From positions 1-64,000 of the forward strand of contig JAKSYS010000232.1 of NCBI GenBank assembly GCA_022925895.1: DNA of 64,000 nucleotides. The letters are read 5' to 3'. The translations under genes and the position numbers were made by a program. The notes below the pieces were generated by a model that saw nothing but the letters and a program-made list of their open reading frames with translations, was not told the DNA's origin and ran no database searches. Origin of the DNA: Fragilaria crotonensis. Its lineage: Eukaryota; Bacillariophyta; Fragilariophyceae; Fragilariales; Fragilariaceae. Every line of letters begins with the position of its first letter. Within the stretch, counting starts at the first letter, position 1. Positions 42,832 through 53,651 of the stretch are shown here, piece after piece.

Positions 42832-44028
42832 AGTCCCCATCCTACTCATGATGTCGAACAAGAACGAAAGTTGTTTTTAATTCTACTAAATGTACTACTT
42901 CGTGTGCTGTACATCAACAAAATTATCAGAAACATCAGTTTCATGTCCAGAACAGAGGTCGTTGAGTGGTGCCTCAGGCAAGTGGATCTCTTGCGACATT
43001 GATTAGCTAGGACCAAATAATGTGCTTGGAACCTTTGTACATAGAAGTAGTGTACTGAAAGAGGTCATACTTGGTTTCCAATGATACATTGAAATCGGTT
43101 GCATGACAAAAATGACCTTTGAAAGGCAAAGAAGCAGTCCATGACATAGCCTTGAGAGCAGATAGAGTCTGATCCACTGGATGTGGATCCTGCATCAATG
43201 GTCCTTCTTGCTTGTTGTGGATGATCCTAAAGAGAACAAAACAGGGGGGTTGGTTACAGAATAATCGGTAGGTGGGTGCTGTAGTAACGCAAAATGGCAA
43301 CAGACAGAGAGCGAACAAGAGCAAAAACAGAACAACAGCAACAAGAGAAACAAAAGCAGCAAGGAGAGCAAGAACAACAAGAGAAACAAGAATGACAGGG
43401 AGACAAAGTGCCGTACCATCGTGGTTGTGAAATATCAAAATTATGAGTTTTGTGTGAGTAAACTTGAATCCACTACTGGTACCCTGTTATATACACATCT
43501 AGACACGATCATTTTTATTTCTATTCAAACAAATGTGGCGCTGATTTATGTTCCTTATCTAGAACGTAGTTTTGCACAAGAGGTGGTTTGAAAAGTGGGC
43601 GCTGAGAAAATCAAAGATAAAGATTCCGTACAAGTTAAATTCCGCAACAAAAGTGCTGAAAAGTGCTGACGTCAAATTGGTGAAACCTAATCGGACCCGC
43701 TACAGTACTTGTACTCGAACCTTATCTATGCTACAGTAGAAGTAATGTACCAGGTCTATAGGTAGCGTAGTTAGAATCTGAAATCCCTTAATCCAAAAAA
43801 GCGATCTAAATTTTCAATTTTGACGCGCCGAATGACGAATCTGTTCAAGGTAACAAGACTCCTCCTTCCCTCAACTTGGTGCGAATTGCGATTACGACAT
43901 TGAGGTTGACACCGAACTTCCCGTGCTACGACAGAACAAGAACATCACCATTGCTGCGATATGACTAAGCACAATCGGTGAGCTATCGCAATCTGCACCG
44001 CCCTCATCTCTGTGAATCGGTCGTCATC
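42832..44028. other. Intergenic region
   Basis: No confident gene. A minus-strand frame at 43007-43438 is mostly a hydrophobic translation of a CAA/GAACAA-rich stretch (43310-43400) and was not accepted. GTAC motifs lie at about 43700-43760. The right end is the 5' flank of the first amidohydrolase. Confidence 0.45.
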
Positions 44029-44818
44029 ATGGAGAAGTATGTCCCAGCCGATCCTTACAAGTGGCCCTTCAATGGGAACTTGACGCCGTCCAACACGTGT
44101 ATAATTGTAATCGGTACGTTTACCAATGTTACCAAATGTTTGGTGAACAAGAAGCCACCATGTCATACAGTTATGCATAGCCTGTGACAGCTAAACCATA
44201 GCATATTCTCCAGACATGCAGGTGGATTTCTGTAGTCCCGGCGGCTACGTTGACATGATGGGCTACGACCTTAGTTTAACTCGTGCACCCATCGAGCCAA
44301 TCTCAAAAGTTCTTGCCTGCATGCGAAACGAGGGGTATCACGTCTTGCATACTCGTGAAGGACATCGACCTGATATGGCGGATTGTCCTCCAAACAAGGT
44401 CTGGAGAAGCAAACAAATTGGTGCCGAAATCGGTTCAATGGGACCGTGTGGGCGTATTCTTATCAAAGGTGAACCCGGCTGGGAAATTATTCCAGAACTC
44501 GCCCCTCTGGATGACGAAATCGTTATCGATAAACCTGGTAAAGGATCCTTTGTTGCGACGAACCTAGATCTCATTCTCCGATCAAAGGGAATTGTCAACA
44601 TCATCCTTGCAGGGGTTACCACCGATGTTTGCGTACATACAACCATGCGGAATGCTAACGATATGGGATACGAATGCCTTCTCCTGGAAGACTGTTGCGC
44701 CGCAACTGATCCTCTCAACCACGATGCTGCCATTTCCATGATCAAGAAGCAGGGCGGTGTTTTCGGATCAGTGTCAGACTCGGAGAAGCTCATTGCTGCT
44801 CTGGCGTCTTCTGACTAG
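44029..44818 (+). CDS. Isochorismatase-fold amidohydrolase, biuret hydrolase/RutB-like (copy 1)
   Basis: Two exons, 44029-44113 and 44214-44818, with a 100-nt GT-AG intron that falls inside the codon for the catalytic aspartate. The product is 229 aa. Isochorismatase-fold catalytic residues are visible: Asp29 in VIDMQVDF, a lysine in DKPGKGSF (about 134-138) and Cys168 in [11 protein letters not shown]. The blocks [33 protein letters not shown] and [13 protein letters not shown] place it with the biuret hydrolase/ureidoacrylate amidohydrolase (RutB) branch rather than with nicotinamidases. Such enzymes release ammonia or carbamate from urea-like compounds. No targeting signal is seen. A closely related second copy lies 1.6 kb downstream. 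Confidence 0.85.
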
Positions 44819-44941
44819 ACTGAATTGTAGATTGTAGCACTACTCAATTAGTTTGTTGGAATGAATTTGTCTGAAATAACTTCTCGATATTAAAATTGTG
44901 TTCATTGTTCTGACTGTGAACGTTGATCATCCAAGGTTGAC

Positions 44942-45901
44942 TTAACTTGTGACCATCTCCAGCATGATGCCAGCATCGAAATCAAGAGTGTAACCACTTT
45001 TCTTGAAAACCTCCAATGCTTCCTCGGCAGTGAAGGAAGTGTTAATCCTTGCCGTATCGTTGTCTACTCCGAATCGAATCTTCTCTTTGCACTGAAACGG
45101 CGGTCGATAGGTCGCTGCTTCCTCTTCGGTGGGTCGATTGCTTTCGGCTTTTCGCACAGCCGCTCGTATGCCGTCCAAATATGCCTGGTAGGCCTCCCTG
45201 GCATCTGCCGGGCACGTTTCATCAGCACAGTTCATACCTATCATGGCAGCTCGACCTTGATCGTCCACGCCGGCCCATTTCGCAAGCGACTCTGGGAAGT
45301 TAGTCACTTCCGTGCCATCCTCCTTGACGTACAGGACAGGACTGGGAACATGACTTTCATACTGAAACCATACAGCAGTCACTAAAGGTAGAGCGACGGA
45401 GTTCTTATTGGTCTTGCCTTGTTGTTCGATCAATCGCGAGAAGAGAGATTTCACAGCCGGTGTGGTTTCCTCTGCTAGCAAGTCGATTTGCCCCGTGTCA
45501 GGGGTGATGCTGAGAAACCGTGGTTCATTGTTCAAGACCGACATGACTTGCCTCAAATCTACCAAATAAACCCAGTATTCATTGGCATGCTCGGCGCAGC
45601 CACTTGCAAAGACATTGCTGTTGATGATGGGTTGATCTGGTTCGAGGGTGTATTCCCTCCACCCTGACTGCATGACGTCTAAGAATGCCTTGTATCCTTT
45701 GACGAGTCCTCTGCCGACGTAGATGGCCTTGGATTCGTCCTCTAGGCCATGGTTGTAATTGAGTTTGGGTCTCCCTGTGAATCCGTCCTGAAGGCCGCCA
45801 CTAACTCCAACAAGAAGATATTGACGATCCTTCACAGTAGTGTCCGCGATAGTTGTTGTTACCAGCAAAAAGGTGGCAAGGATAGTGTTGAGAGGTATCA
45901 T
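44942..45901 (-). CDS. Secreted protein of unknown function, 319 aa
   Basis: The first 19 residues (MIPLNTILATFLLVTTTIA) form a typical signal peptide. The mature part is soluble, with isolated cysteines (FASGCAEHANEYW, GMNCADETCPADA, FQCKEK) that could pair, and a possible N-glycosylation site near the end (NTSF). I recognise no domain. The C-terminal half has an alanine-rich helix (DAREAYQAYLDGIRAAVRKA). It is a single exon and lies on the opposite strand between the two amidohydrolases, converging on copy 1 (123 bp) and diverging from copy 2. Whether it has a related role is unknown. Confidence 0.65.
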   Translation of the reverse strand: MIPLNTILATFLLVTTTIADTTVKDRQYLLVGVSGGLQDGFTGRPKLNYNHGLEDESKAIYVGRGLVKGYKAFLDVMQSGWREYTLEPDQPIINSNVFASGCAEHANEYWVYLVDLRQVMSVLNNEPRFLSITPDTGQIDLLAEETTPAVKSLFSRLIEQQGKTNKNSVALPLVTAVWFQYESHVPSPVLYVKEDGTEVTNFPESLAKWAGVDDQGRAAMIGMNCADETCPADAREAYQAYLDGIRAAVRKAESNRPTEEEAATYRPPFQCKEKIRFGVDNDTARINTSFTAEEALEVFKKSGYTLDFDAGIMLEMVTS

Positions 45902-46454
45902 GTTGAGAAAAGTGGGCGGATACGGCCACTTTATATATCCACTAGCTAGTTGGTGGTCTACTGGTTTATTGGAGTCTCGTCAATTTGTAGTGTGACGGAC
46001 GAGTTGTCGAGCGATAACGACAGATCTCGTTGAACGTGTTGCAAGGTGCAATCCTCAGGTGGACGGAGTATGTTGAGAAGATACTCAGAGCACTTGTGAA
46101 AGAGTACACTCTCGCAATGTCATTTGTCTTGGTAGGTCGTGCTCTCCCAACTTCCGAAGGAAATCACATTCGGAGAGACGGAAGGAAAAACATCCATGAC
46201 CTATGACGTCATACTCGGTCTTCTCCTTCCATTTTTTTCTCAGAAGTTGAGCCTTGAAGAGCATCTACGAGTACTGGAATACAGCATTGTTACAACTACA
46301 GTAGTAGAGGGGCCCTACAGTAATGGATCATCCGCTTCAGAGATAAACTACGTTTTCCACGATGCATCTCATTTTTCCGTCATCACGGACGAAGCCAAGG
46401 AAATTATCCCATACATAAAGTACAAGTACCGTCGAAAGAAAATTCATCTTGACA
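45902..46454. promoter_or_regulatory. Divergent promoter region
   Basis: About 550 bp between the minus-strand secreted-protein gene and the plus-strand amidohydrolase copy 2; it must contain both promoters. A plus-strand frame 46139-46507 overlaps the start of copy 2 but is not protein-like. Confidence 0.4.
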
Positions 46455-47220
46455 ATGTCGTCTTCTATGGTCCGCGTAACGATGGAGCCTGTCGATGGCG
46501 ACATTGATCTGGCGCACACTGCCGTGCTCATCATTGACATGCAGAAGGATTTCCTCATACCCGGCGGCTTTGGAGCCATGCTCGGAAACGATGTCTCCAA
46601 ATTGACACGTGCCGTGGGGCCCTGCAAGAAGGTACTCGAGGCGGCACGGGCGAAGCAGTTGCTGGTCATTCATACGCGTGAGGTGAGTTCGTCCTCTCTG
46701 TGTGAAATTGACTAGTTTTCAGTTCTGTACGCGTAACTTACATATCACACCGACACTCCAGGGGCACAGGCCTGACATGACCGATGTTCATCCGTGGAAG
46801 AACAATAAAATAGACCAGGATGGTGCGATTAAGCGCACAATTGGAGAGCCTGGACCTATGGGGAGGATCTTGATTCGAGGAGAACCAGGACACGACATCA
46901 TTGAAGAACTCTACCCGGAAGCGGGCGAGCCAGTCATCGACAAACCTGGTAAAGGATGTTTTTATGCAACGGATCTAGCTACAATCTTGGCAGCCAAGTC
47001 CATAACCACGCTCATTGTTATGGGTGTAACAACTGAGGTGTGCGTTCATACAACGATACGCGAAGCAAACGATCGAGGCTTTCATTGCATTGCGGTGTCT
47101 GACGCCTGTGCGTCATACATCGATGAATTCCACGAAGTGGGTTTAAGGATGATATCTGCGCAAGGAGGGATCTTCGGATCGGTCGCCGATTCCGACAGCA
47201 TACTTGCTGCTCTTGTTTAA
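46455..47220 (+). CDS. Isochorismatase-fold amidohydrolase, biuret hydrolase/RutB-like (copy 2)
   Basis: Exons 46455-46682 and 46762-47220 flank a 79-nt GT-AG intron that joins HTRE to GHRPDM, the same sequence that is continuous in copy 1. The product is about 228 aa. Catalytic Asp lies in VLIIDMQKDF, Lys in DKPGKGCF and Cys in GVTTEVCVHTT. The copies share GRILI-GEPG, IDKPGKG and GGIFGSVADS-type endings but differ in intron position: copy 1 is interrupted before IDMQ, copy 2 after HTRE. Copy 2 has a shorter acidic region (YPEAGEPV). The ATG at 46455 is the first in frame; 46473 and 46488 are alternatives. Confidence 0.83.
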
Positions 47221-47363
47221 GCTGGATTCGATTTCAATGAACACACAAATTCCTCAATGTGTCCAGCGCCCTTCCAATAGGGCTATTCTCCCTGCATTTT
47301 TGTCAAGTCAATTGATCATACGTTGCGCTTCTCTATTGAGACTGACCAGTAAAGTTAACAATT

Positions 47364-50099
47364 CTACTTTTTCTTGTAGACGAAACTCTTTCCCTCCCTC
47401 TTTTCCGGTCTTTCTGCTCTGCCACCCCGGCCCGCTCTACTCGTCTTACCCCCACGTTTTGCTTTATCCCGCTTGGGTCCCGACGAACCCTGATCAAAGC
47501 CACTCCCTGCCACGGCCGCTCCCGCGAAGAACGGATTTGCTGCAGGCGGTGCGGAAGGATCATAAACCCCAATGTTGCCAACTGTAGAGTAGTCGAAGGG
47601 TCTAACACTTTCTTTCTCGGGTTTCTCTTCATCCCCATCAAAGTCCTCACTGTCACCTCGAGGGCGTGGTTTCAAAGCTTCCGCTTCCTCAGCGTCCTTC
47701 ACCCATCCAATCTGCTGCATAAATGCAATGTCGTCTTCTTGAGAAACCTGGTGATCAGTTTCTTCTTCGTCATGCTTTTGGCGTTTTCTTGAGAGGTCAA
47801 AATACGCGGTCCCACGCGCGCTAAGCACCGCCTCGGCTTCTGCTATGGTGCCAGCATCTGTCTTTGACCCTTGAGATGTGTCCAAACCAAGAGATTCAGG
47901 AGTCGCAACATTCTTGTTGCGACGATTCCGGTTGCTGACCTTATAAATCTCTTTCATCGAACGTGGGATTTCAAACTCGGTCTCACTGTCTTCATTTTCC
48001 TTGTCATCTTCAACTTCTTCTCGATCGTCGTCGTCGTCTTCTTCGATATCCGTTGAAGGCGAAATGAGTCCCAAGAGATTCGTGCCTCCCATGGCCGTGC
48101 GAACATTCGTCGCGGCTCGCTGTGCTCGCTCTGCCGCGGCTTCCACCTCGTCCGACAGACCGCTGGCCGCTCCCAAACCACTAGCCGTCTTTTCTCGAAA
48201 GCTCGAGGACGCGAGTGAGTGTGAGGAAAATCCAGCACTAGTTTGATATTGTTGGTTGGATTTGTCGACCAAAAGCAAGTTCTTGGGTTTCCCGTCCACA
48301 TCGTTAGGATCCTCGTCTTCTGTCGACTCATGAACTGAATCATGCAACACTGACGGAGTCATCCAACCTGCCTCTTTGTACAGGGCTTCCGTACCAAGAA
48401 CAGGGCTGAGCAACCCCCGTGGTGTCGATTCCTCATCAGGTTCGGCAGGTTTGAAGAAGAAGGCCGAAGTCGAGTGTGGCCCAGCAGGAGCCGCTGACGT
48501 CGCTTTGTCCTTTAGGATGTGATGGAAGCGTTGCAAAATGTCTTGCGAGAAGCGCAAGACCAGCGGTGGCATGGGGTTAAGGAGGGATTGGAGGGCTGTC
48601 ACCGTGGTGGGACACGCCATAGCTAGTCTCAGGAGGGATTTGTTGGGACAGACAAAGTGAGGCGATTCATCGCACTCCCGTGCTACCATATCACGCCAAT
48701 CGTAGAGGGAACGGAGCGCTTCTTCTTGTGTTTCGGACAACTCTGTCTTGCTTTTGCGATTAGAGTGAATCAGCGACTTGTGCCCGTTGATCCGAAAGAC
48801 TTCCTTGTCATAGCGAATGAGGCACACTTGTTGACAAGCGTCAAACAGCTTCTCCACGTTAACTTCGGGACTGGAATGATGTTGAACGCTCCACAACAAA
48901 TGCTGCGCTATTTTGATCAGATAATGGGTGTCCATTTTGGCGTAGTGCTGCATCGTCTCAGGCAGTGGTCGCTGCCGCCAATCACTTAATTGATGTGTCT
49001 TGTCGGCCGTCACGCCGACGTATGCTTTCAACAAATGTGCGAGACCAAAGGAGGGAAGTTTCAAGAGGCGCGCGGCACGTCCGGTATCCAAGAGATTGAC
49101 AATGTAAATTCCGAAATCTCGTTGCAACCACAGAACATCCGAGTCGGCGCCGTGCATGATTTTGAGGATTTTGGGATTGGCGAACGCGGGAGCGAGTGCC
49201 GAAGGAATGTCATGGAACAAAGCAAGCGTGTCAATAAGGTAGTCTTGCGATCCACCAGCAGCGTCGTCGATTGTGATTTGCATAAGGCAAACGAGTCCAG
49301 CAAAGGAGCGGTAGGAATGTGCTTCCAGATCGACCGCCATCTGTGCGACTGATTCCAACTTGTTGGCAAGATCAGAAAGTTTGTCTACCGTATCTACCCA
49401 CACATGATTGGTGTCACTCAAATCATGTTCTTGGACAGGTTGCGGTTCGTTATCAGGCAAAGGATAGTTGCATTTTAGGTTGCAAATTTCATCTCTCTTC
49501 ATGTGAGGACAATGGTGAGACGGCCCCACGACTGCATCCCCCAGGAACGAAACATCGGGAGTTCCACCGTATCTGGTATCGTTTGCTCGCCCAGCAACAA
49601 GAACAGCTTTCTCATATCCAATCGGCACAAACGGCGCCGTACGACTGTTATCGACAAGAATATTATACGTCAATTGTGGCTTTTCCATATCAACAACTCG
49701 TTCGTTGATACGACCGTAGGCCGATTGTGCATGGTCCCGTGCTGTGAGGGACCAATGCGAGAGTTCCAGTTGTGCATCGTCGCGCAGATAGAGTTCGGCT
49801 TGTTCGAGAAGCCAATCGCAAGCATCGGCACATGCATCCCACACAGCGGGATCGTCGCGATCCAAATCTTGTTGCTGATGATCTTGCAGTTGCAACGCGA
49901 GGCTCAAGACTTGTGTCAATTCAGTGGAGCCCTGTTGGACTAGATTTGCGAACTCTGGATAGGTGGATTCGTACAAAAAGTCATCTTCGAGTGGTAAGGA
50001 ATGAACTGCACGAGCGCCGGAAGCCAATGCAGAGAGAAGTTTGGAGAGATTGGCCACATCCTCGTTCTGATCATCGTCGTCTGAAGCCGACGACGTCAT
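47364..50099 (-). CDS. RRP6: RRP6/EXOSC10-type exosome 3'-5' exonuclease
   Basis: The nuclear exosome exonuclease that trims rRNA, snoRNA and aberrant transcripts. The product is 911 aa from the ATG at 50099; the frame is open a little further upstream without another ATG. The N-terminal part (PMC2NT-like) has VDMEKPQLTYNILVDNSRTAPF. The DEDDy domain has VDLEAHSYRSFAGLVCLMQI (Asp257, Glu259), IMHGADSDVLWLQRDFG (Asp319) and MQHYAKMDTHYLIKIA (Tyr386, Asp390). An HRDC domain follows (LRSLYDWRDMVARE to QDILQRFHHIL, about 450-535). The rest is disordered and acidic, ending in a basic Gly/Arg/Lys tail (GKTSRAGRGGRAERPEKREG) likely to bind RNA or act in nuclear import. Single exon. Confidence 0.93.
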   Translation of the reverse strand: MTSSASDDDDQNEDVANLSKLLSALASGARAVHSLPLEDDFLYESTYPEFANLVQQGSTELTQVLSLALQLQDHQQQDLDRDDPAVWDACADACDWLLEQAELYLRDDAQLELSHWSLTARDHAQSAYGRINERVVDMEKPQLTYNILVDNSRTAPFVPIGYEKAVLVAGRANDTRYGGTPDVSFLGDAVVGPSHHCPHMKRDEICNLKCNYPLPDNEPQPVQEHDLSDTNHVWVDTVDKLSDLANKLESVAQMAVDLEAHSYRSFAGLVCLMQITIDDAAGGSQDYLIDTLALFHDIPSALAPAFANPKILKIMHGADSDVLWLQRDFGIYIVNLLDTGRAARLLKLPSFGLAHLLKAYVGVTADKTHQLSDWRQRPLPETMQHYAKMDTHYLIKIAQHLLWSVQHHSSPEVNVEKLFDACQQVCLIRYDKEVFRINGHKSLIHSNRKSKTELSETQEEALRSLYDWRDMVARECDESPHFVCPNKSLLRLAMACPTTVTALQSLLNPMPPLVLRFSQDILQRFHHILKDKATSAAPAGPHSTSAFFFKPAEPDEESTPRGLLSPVLGTEALYKEAGWMTPSVLHDSVHESTEDEDPNDVDGKPKNLLLVDKSNQQYQTSAGFSSHSLASSSFREKTASGLGAASGLSDEVEAAAERAQRAATNVRTAMGGTNLLGLISPSTDIEEDDDDDREEVEDDKENEDSETEFEIPRSMKEIYKVSNRNRRNKNVATPESLGLDTSQGSKTDAGTIAEAEAVLSARGTAYFDLSRKRQKHDEEETDHQVSQEDDIAFMQQIGWVKDAEEAEALKPRPRGDSEDFDGDEEKPEKESVRPFDYSTVGNIGVYDPSAPPAANPFFAGAAVAGSGFDQGSSGPKRDKAKRGGKTSRAGRGGRAERPEKREGKSFVYKKK

Positions 50100-51024
50100 G
50101 TGCGTTACCGTTTCTGAGTCGGCCGATGGCAGAAACACAACGAAATCTCAGTCGTAAGTGATAGGATGCGTCAAGATGTGCTTAGATTGCTCCGTACGTG
50201 CAGTCGAGAACTCCTGAACGATGAGAGGTGTGTGTCAGCAGTTGATACTGCAGTCGATGATCGATGATCGATGACTTAAGATGAAAGACGGATTGATGGT
50301 TGGAGGTCAGATGCGGATAGTGGACAGTGGACAGAGGGATACTTGTACTTGTAGCGGAGAGCGGACGCGCAAAGTGGTTGCAGTCCCAGTTGCCAGTGTC
50401 CATTGTCCACTACTACTCTAGTACCAGTACTTCAATCTTCTGTACTGTAGCCACTGTACCAATACTCTGTTCTGCATATGAGCTATCATATGTACTACTC
50501 GGAGTACGACGTATGCATACGATAGGCATTTTTGGCATACTCCGAGTATTGTACTGTGTACTGTGCACTGATAAATTACCAGTACCGGTACAACGATGAC
50601 TGCAGTAGATATATCTTGATGATTTGTCCGCATGGTGGCAATTTTTGGTTCCCATCTAATTCAAAACACATTTTCAGCGGGCCTTTTTACTATCACTGTA
50701 TACAATAACGTATAAAGGTATACTCCCGCGCCATTCTTTCAAAAGTCATGCTTAGGGATTTGTAGGTACGAACCCACTGGCGAACTTTGTAGGGGGGCTT
50801 ATCGTGGTAGTTCAGCTTTCCCTGTTCTGATGCTCCGCCTTTGGCGCACCATGTGGATGTACGTACTAATGGTAGGTACAGTCCTTCCACTAGCAACTTT
50901 CGACCTTGCTCCAAATCACAAAAATTGCCTCCACTGAGTTTGATCTTATCATCGAGATCACCTTTCATTCCTACTACCGATAGTAAGCAAGCAAAGCAAC
51001 CTCGCTCCACCCAACATCGCAACC
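50100..51024. promoter_or_regulatory. Divergent promoter region between RRP6 and PCNA
   Basis: 925 bp between divergent genes. It has a dense GTAC cluster (50340-50600) with TACTCCGAGTA-type sites at 50496 and 50538. An E2F-like site lies nearer PCNA. Confidence 0.5.
50840..50847 (+). promoter_or_regulatory. E2F-like site upstream of PCNA
   Basis: TTTGGCGC fits the E2F/DP consensus TTTSSCGC and lies 178 bases before the PCNA ATG. PCNA is an E2F target in animals and plants. An 8-base match can also occur by chance. Confidence 0.45.
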
Positions 51025-51898
<874 letters not shown>

Positions 51899-52495
51899 AT
51901 TAGCCAACACACTGCATACTCCGAGTACCTGGTGCGCCTGATCAATGAGCAATGAATATACTTATTGCATAGGTGAACTGTCTATTGTCACAAATCGTCT
52001 TCAATCCTTGCGGCTGCGGTGAATTCCGATTACAAGATGTTGAGCAAGTACTTTGCTCTATTCTGTACCTCGGTGTCACCAATAGAGGGCCATGCAGAGC
52101 TGAACATCTGCGCACAAGATAACTGCATGGAGGAACGAGGAACTGCTCACGGGCGCGTCTTCAATCCAGAATCCATAGTCACCGACACGATCGCTCTGTA
52201 CTGTATGCTTTACTCCGAAATGGGAACAGGAATGATACAAGTACAAGATACCTGGTACTCCAGTACTCGAGTGCTCGTACTCCAGTACTGTAAAAGTACT
52301 CGTACAACGGTACTCCGAGTACAACGAAAACCATTGTTGTGACTCGAAAGGACGATGCCGATGGTCATTTCAACTCCTTGCAATCATTGAATGCTATAGA
52401 TCGACTTGCATGCATACTACTTGCACTTGTTGACACGTTGGCACTTGATACGCTAGAGACACAATACACCGCATCTCAATAACTCTGTCAGAAAA
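51899..52495. other. Intergenic region with a GTAC cluster
   Basis: No gene. GTAC-rich near-palindromes run from 52200 to 52325, and TACTCCGAGTA occurs at 51917 and 52311. Confidence 0.5.
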
Positions 52496-53479
52496 ATGAA
52501 GCTCACGATGGCAAAGATCGGGATCATCTACATCGCATTAAACTTGTTGGTAGCTGCAACCGCCGACTTGATATCCGACACTTTCGAAACTTTGGATATA
52601 AAGAAACTTCTGGAGCCAAAGCTGTTGAAACATCCAGCAGTCATGGAAAGTATAAGTGAAAGCCTCAAGGATGGAAAAGTCATGGTCCTTCGAAATGCCT
52701 TTCATCCCGATGTGGCGGAAGCCGTCTTTAGAGAGTTGAATACGGCATCCGAATTCGTCATTGATCAAGATTATCACGAACGCGGCAGTCATCACTTCTT
52801 TCGCTCCCTGAATGTTGACGCGATGCGTCATCACCCAATTTTGAACGCCACGTTGGAGGTTTTCAACAGTGAGGCAACTAAGCAATTCATATCGAATTTA
52901 TCAGGACGAGATTGCATGGGAGAAATGACCGAGGCTAGAGGAGAACACTATCAGCTCGGTGATCATTCCTTGCCGACTCCAGATTTTCTGAATCAAAGGG
53001 CAGTTGGCTTTCAGTGGCATCTTGCCAAAGATTGGAAACCAGAATGGGGAGGAGCACTTTACTGGTGTCAAGAATCAGCGGGATCTGCCTTTCTTCACGC
53101 ATCCTTCAATACGCTGATTCTCTACAATGTCAACCAGGATTTCAGTCACTTTGTAACGCCCATCACGACGGAAACCTCGAGCAAGCGGTTGTCAATAACT
53201 GGATGGTGGAACTCCGCATGGGATCCACAAATTGACGATGATTACGAGCATATTCTGGAAGCTTGGCAAAGCAACATGACGCAACACCAATATTTGACCA
53301 CGGAGATGATCATCAGATCAGAAGCCTTTGGACATGAACGGCGGAGCAAAGTAGATCAACTCTTGCTGAAGGTGCTCAACTCTCGACTTCGTCCGAATGA
53401 AGGCATTTATCGTTTTGGCGAAGATGAAGGACTAGAGGAGGATGGAAATGATCGAACGCACGACGGGGAAGAACTATAG
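52496..53479 (+). CDS. Secreted 2OG-Fe(II) oxygenase-like protein, possibly lacking one iron ligand
   Basis: A 327-aa single-exon product with an N-terminal signal peptide (hydrophobic to about residue 22). The core resembles 2-oxoglutarate/Fe(II) dioxygenases of the prolyl-hydroxylase type: HYQLGDHSLPTPDFLNQRAV, then GFQWHLAKDWKPEWGGALYW, FNTLILYNV, DFSHFVTPI and KRLSITGWWNS. His218 and Arg231 would be the distal iron and 2OG ligands. The family H-x-D should fall at residues 161-163, but here it is T-P-D, so one iron ligand appears replaced. The acidic C-terminus is disordered. Family membership is inferred from the second half; the start is unremarkable. Confidence 0.65.
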   Translation: MKLTMAKIGIIYIALNLLVAATADLISDTFETLDIKKLLEPKLLKHPAVMESISESLKDGKVMVLRNAFHPDVAEAVFRELNTASEFVIDQDYHERGSHHFFRSLNVDAMRHHPILNATLEVFNSEATKQFISNLSGRDCMGEMTEARGEHYQLGDHSLPTPDFLNQRAVGFQWHLAKDWKPEWGGALYWCQESAGSAFLHASFNTLILYNVNQDFSHFVTPITTETSSKRLSITGWWNSAWDPQIDDDYEHILEAWQSNMTQHQYLTTEMIIRSEAFGHERRSKVDQLLLKVLNSRLRPNEGIYRFGEDEGLEEDGNDRTHDGEEL

Positions 53480-53651
53480 GCGGAAACAGTCGCATTGAAA
53501 AGATGAGATTATATGGACGAATGGAAACGCCAGAAGAGTATCGTTGCTCTTGCAATTCGTTATGTAAATGAATCGGGAAAGCGAGTGATTACATGGTACT
53601 ACGCACTACGCGGCCAAGATACAGGCGTGGTCCCAATTGCTTGGAGTGATT

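Noticed and set aside
41642-43002. Frames within and beside the satellite
   Set aside because: They are translations of the 73-bp repeat, whose length is not a multiple of three, so no protein repeat is formed.
43007-43438. 143-codon minus-strand frame with a long hydrophobic run
   Set aside because: The hydrophobic part is the translation of a CAA/GAACAA repeat. No start context or domain supports it.
44338-44793. 151-codon antisense frame in amidohydrolase copy 1
   Set aside because: Shadow of a gene with intact catalytic residues.
46139-46507. 122-codon plus-strand frame before amidohydrolase copy 2
   Set aside because: It overlaps the first exon of the amidohydrolase in another frame and has no recognisable features.
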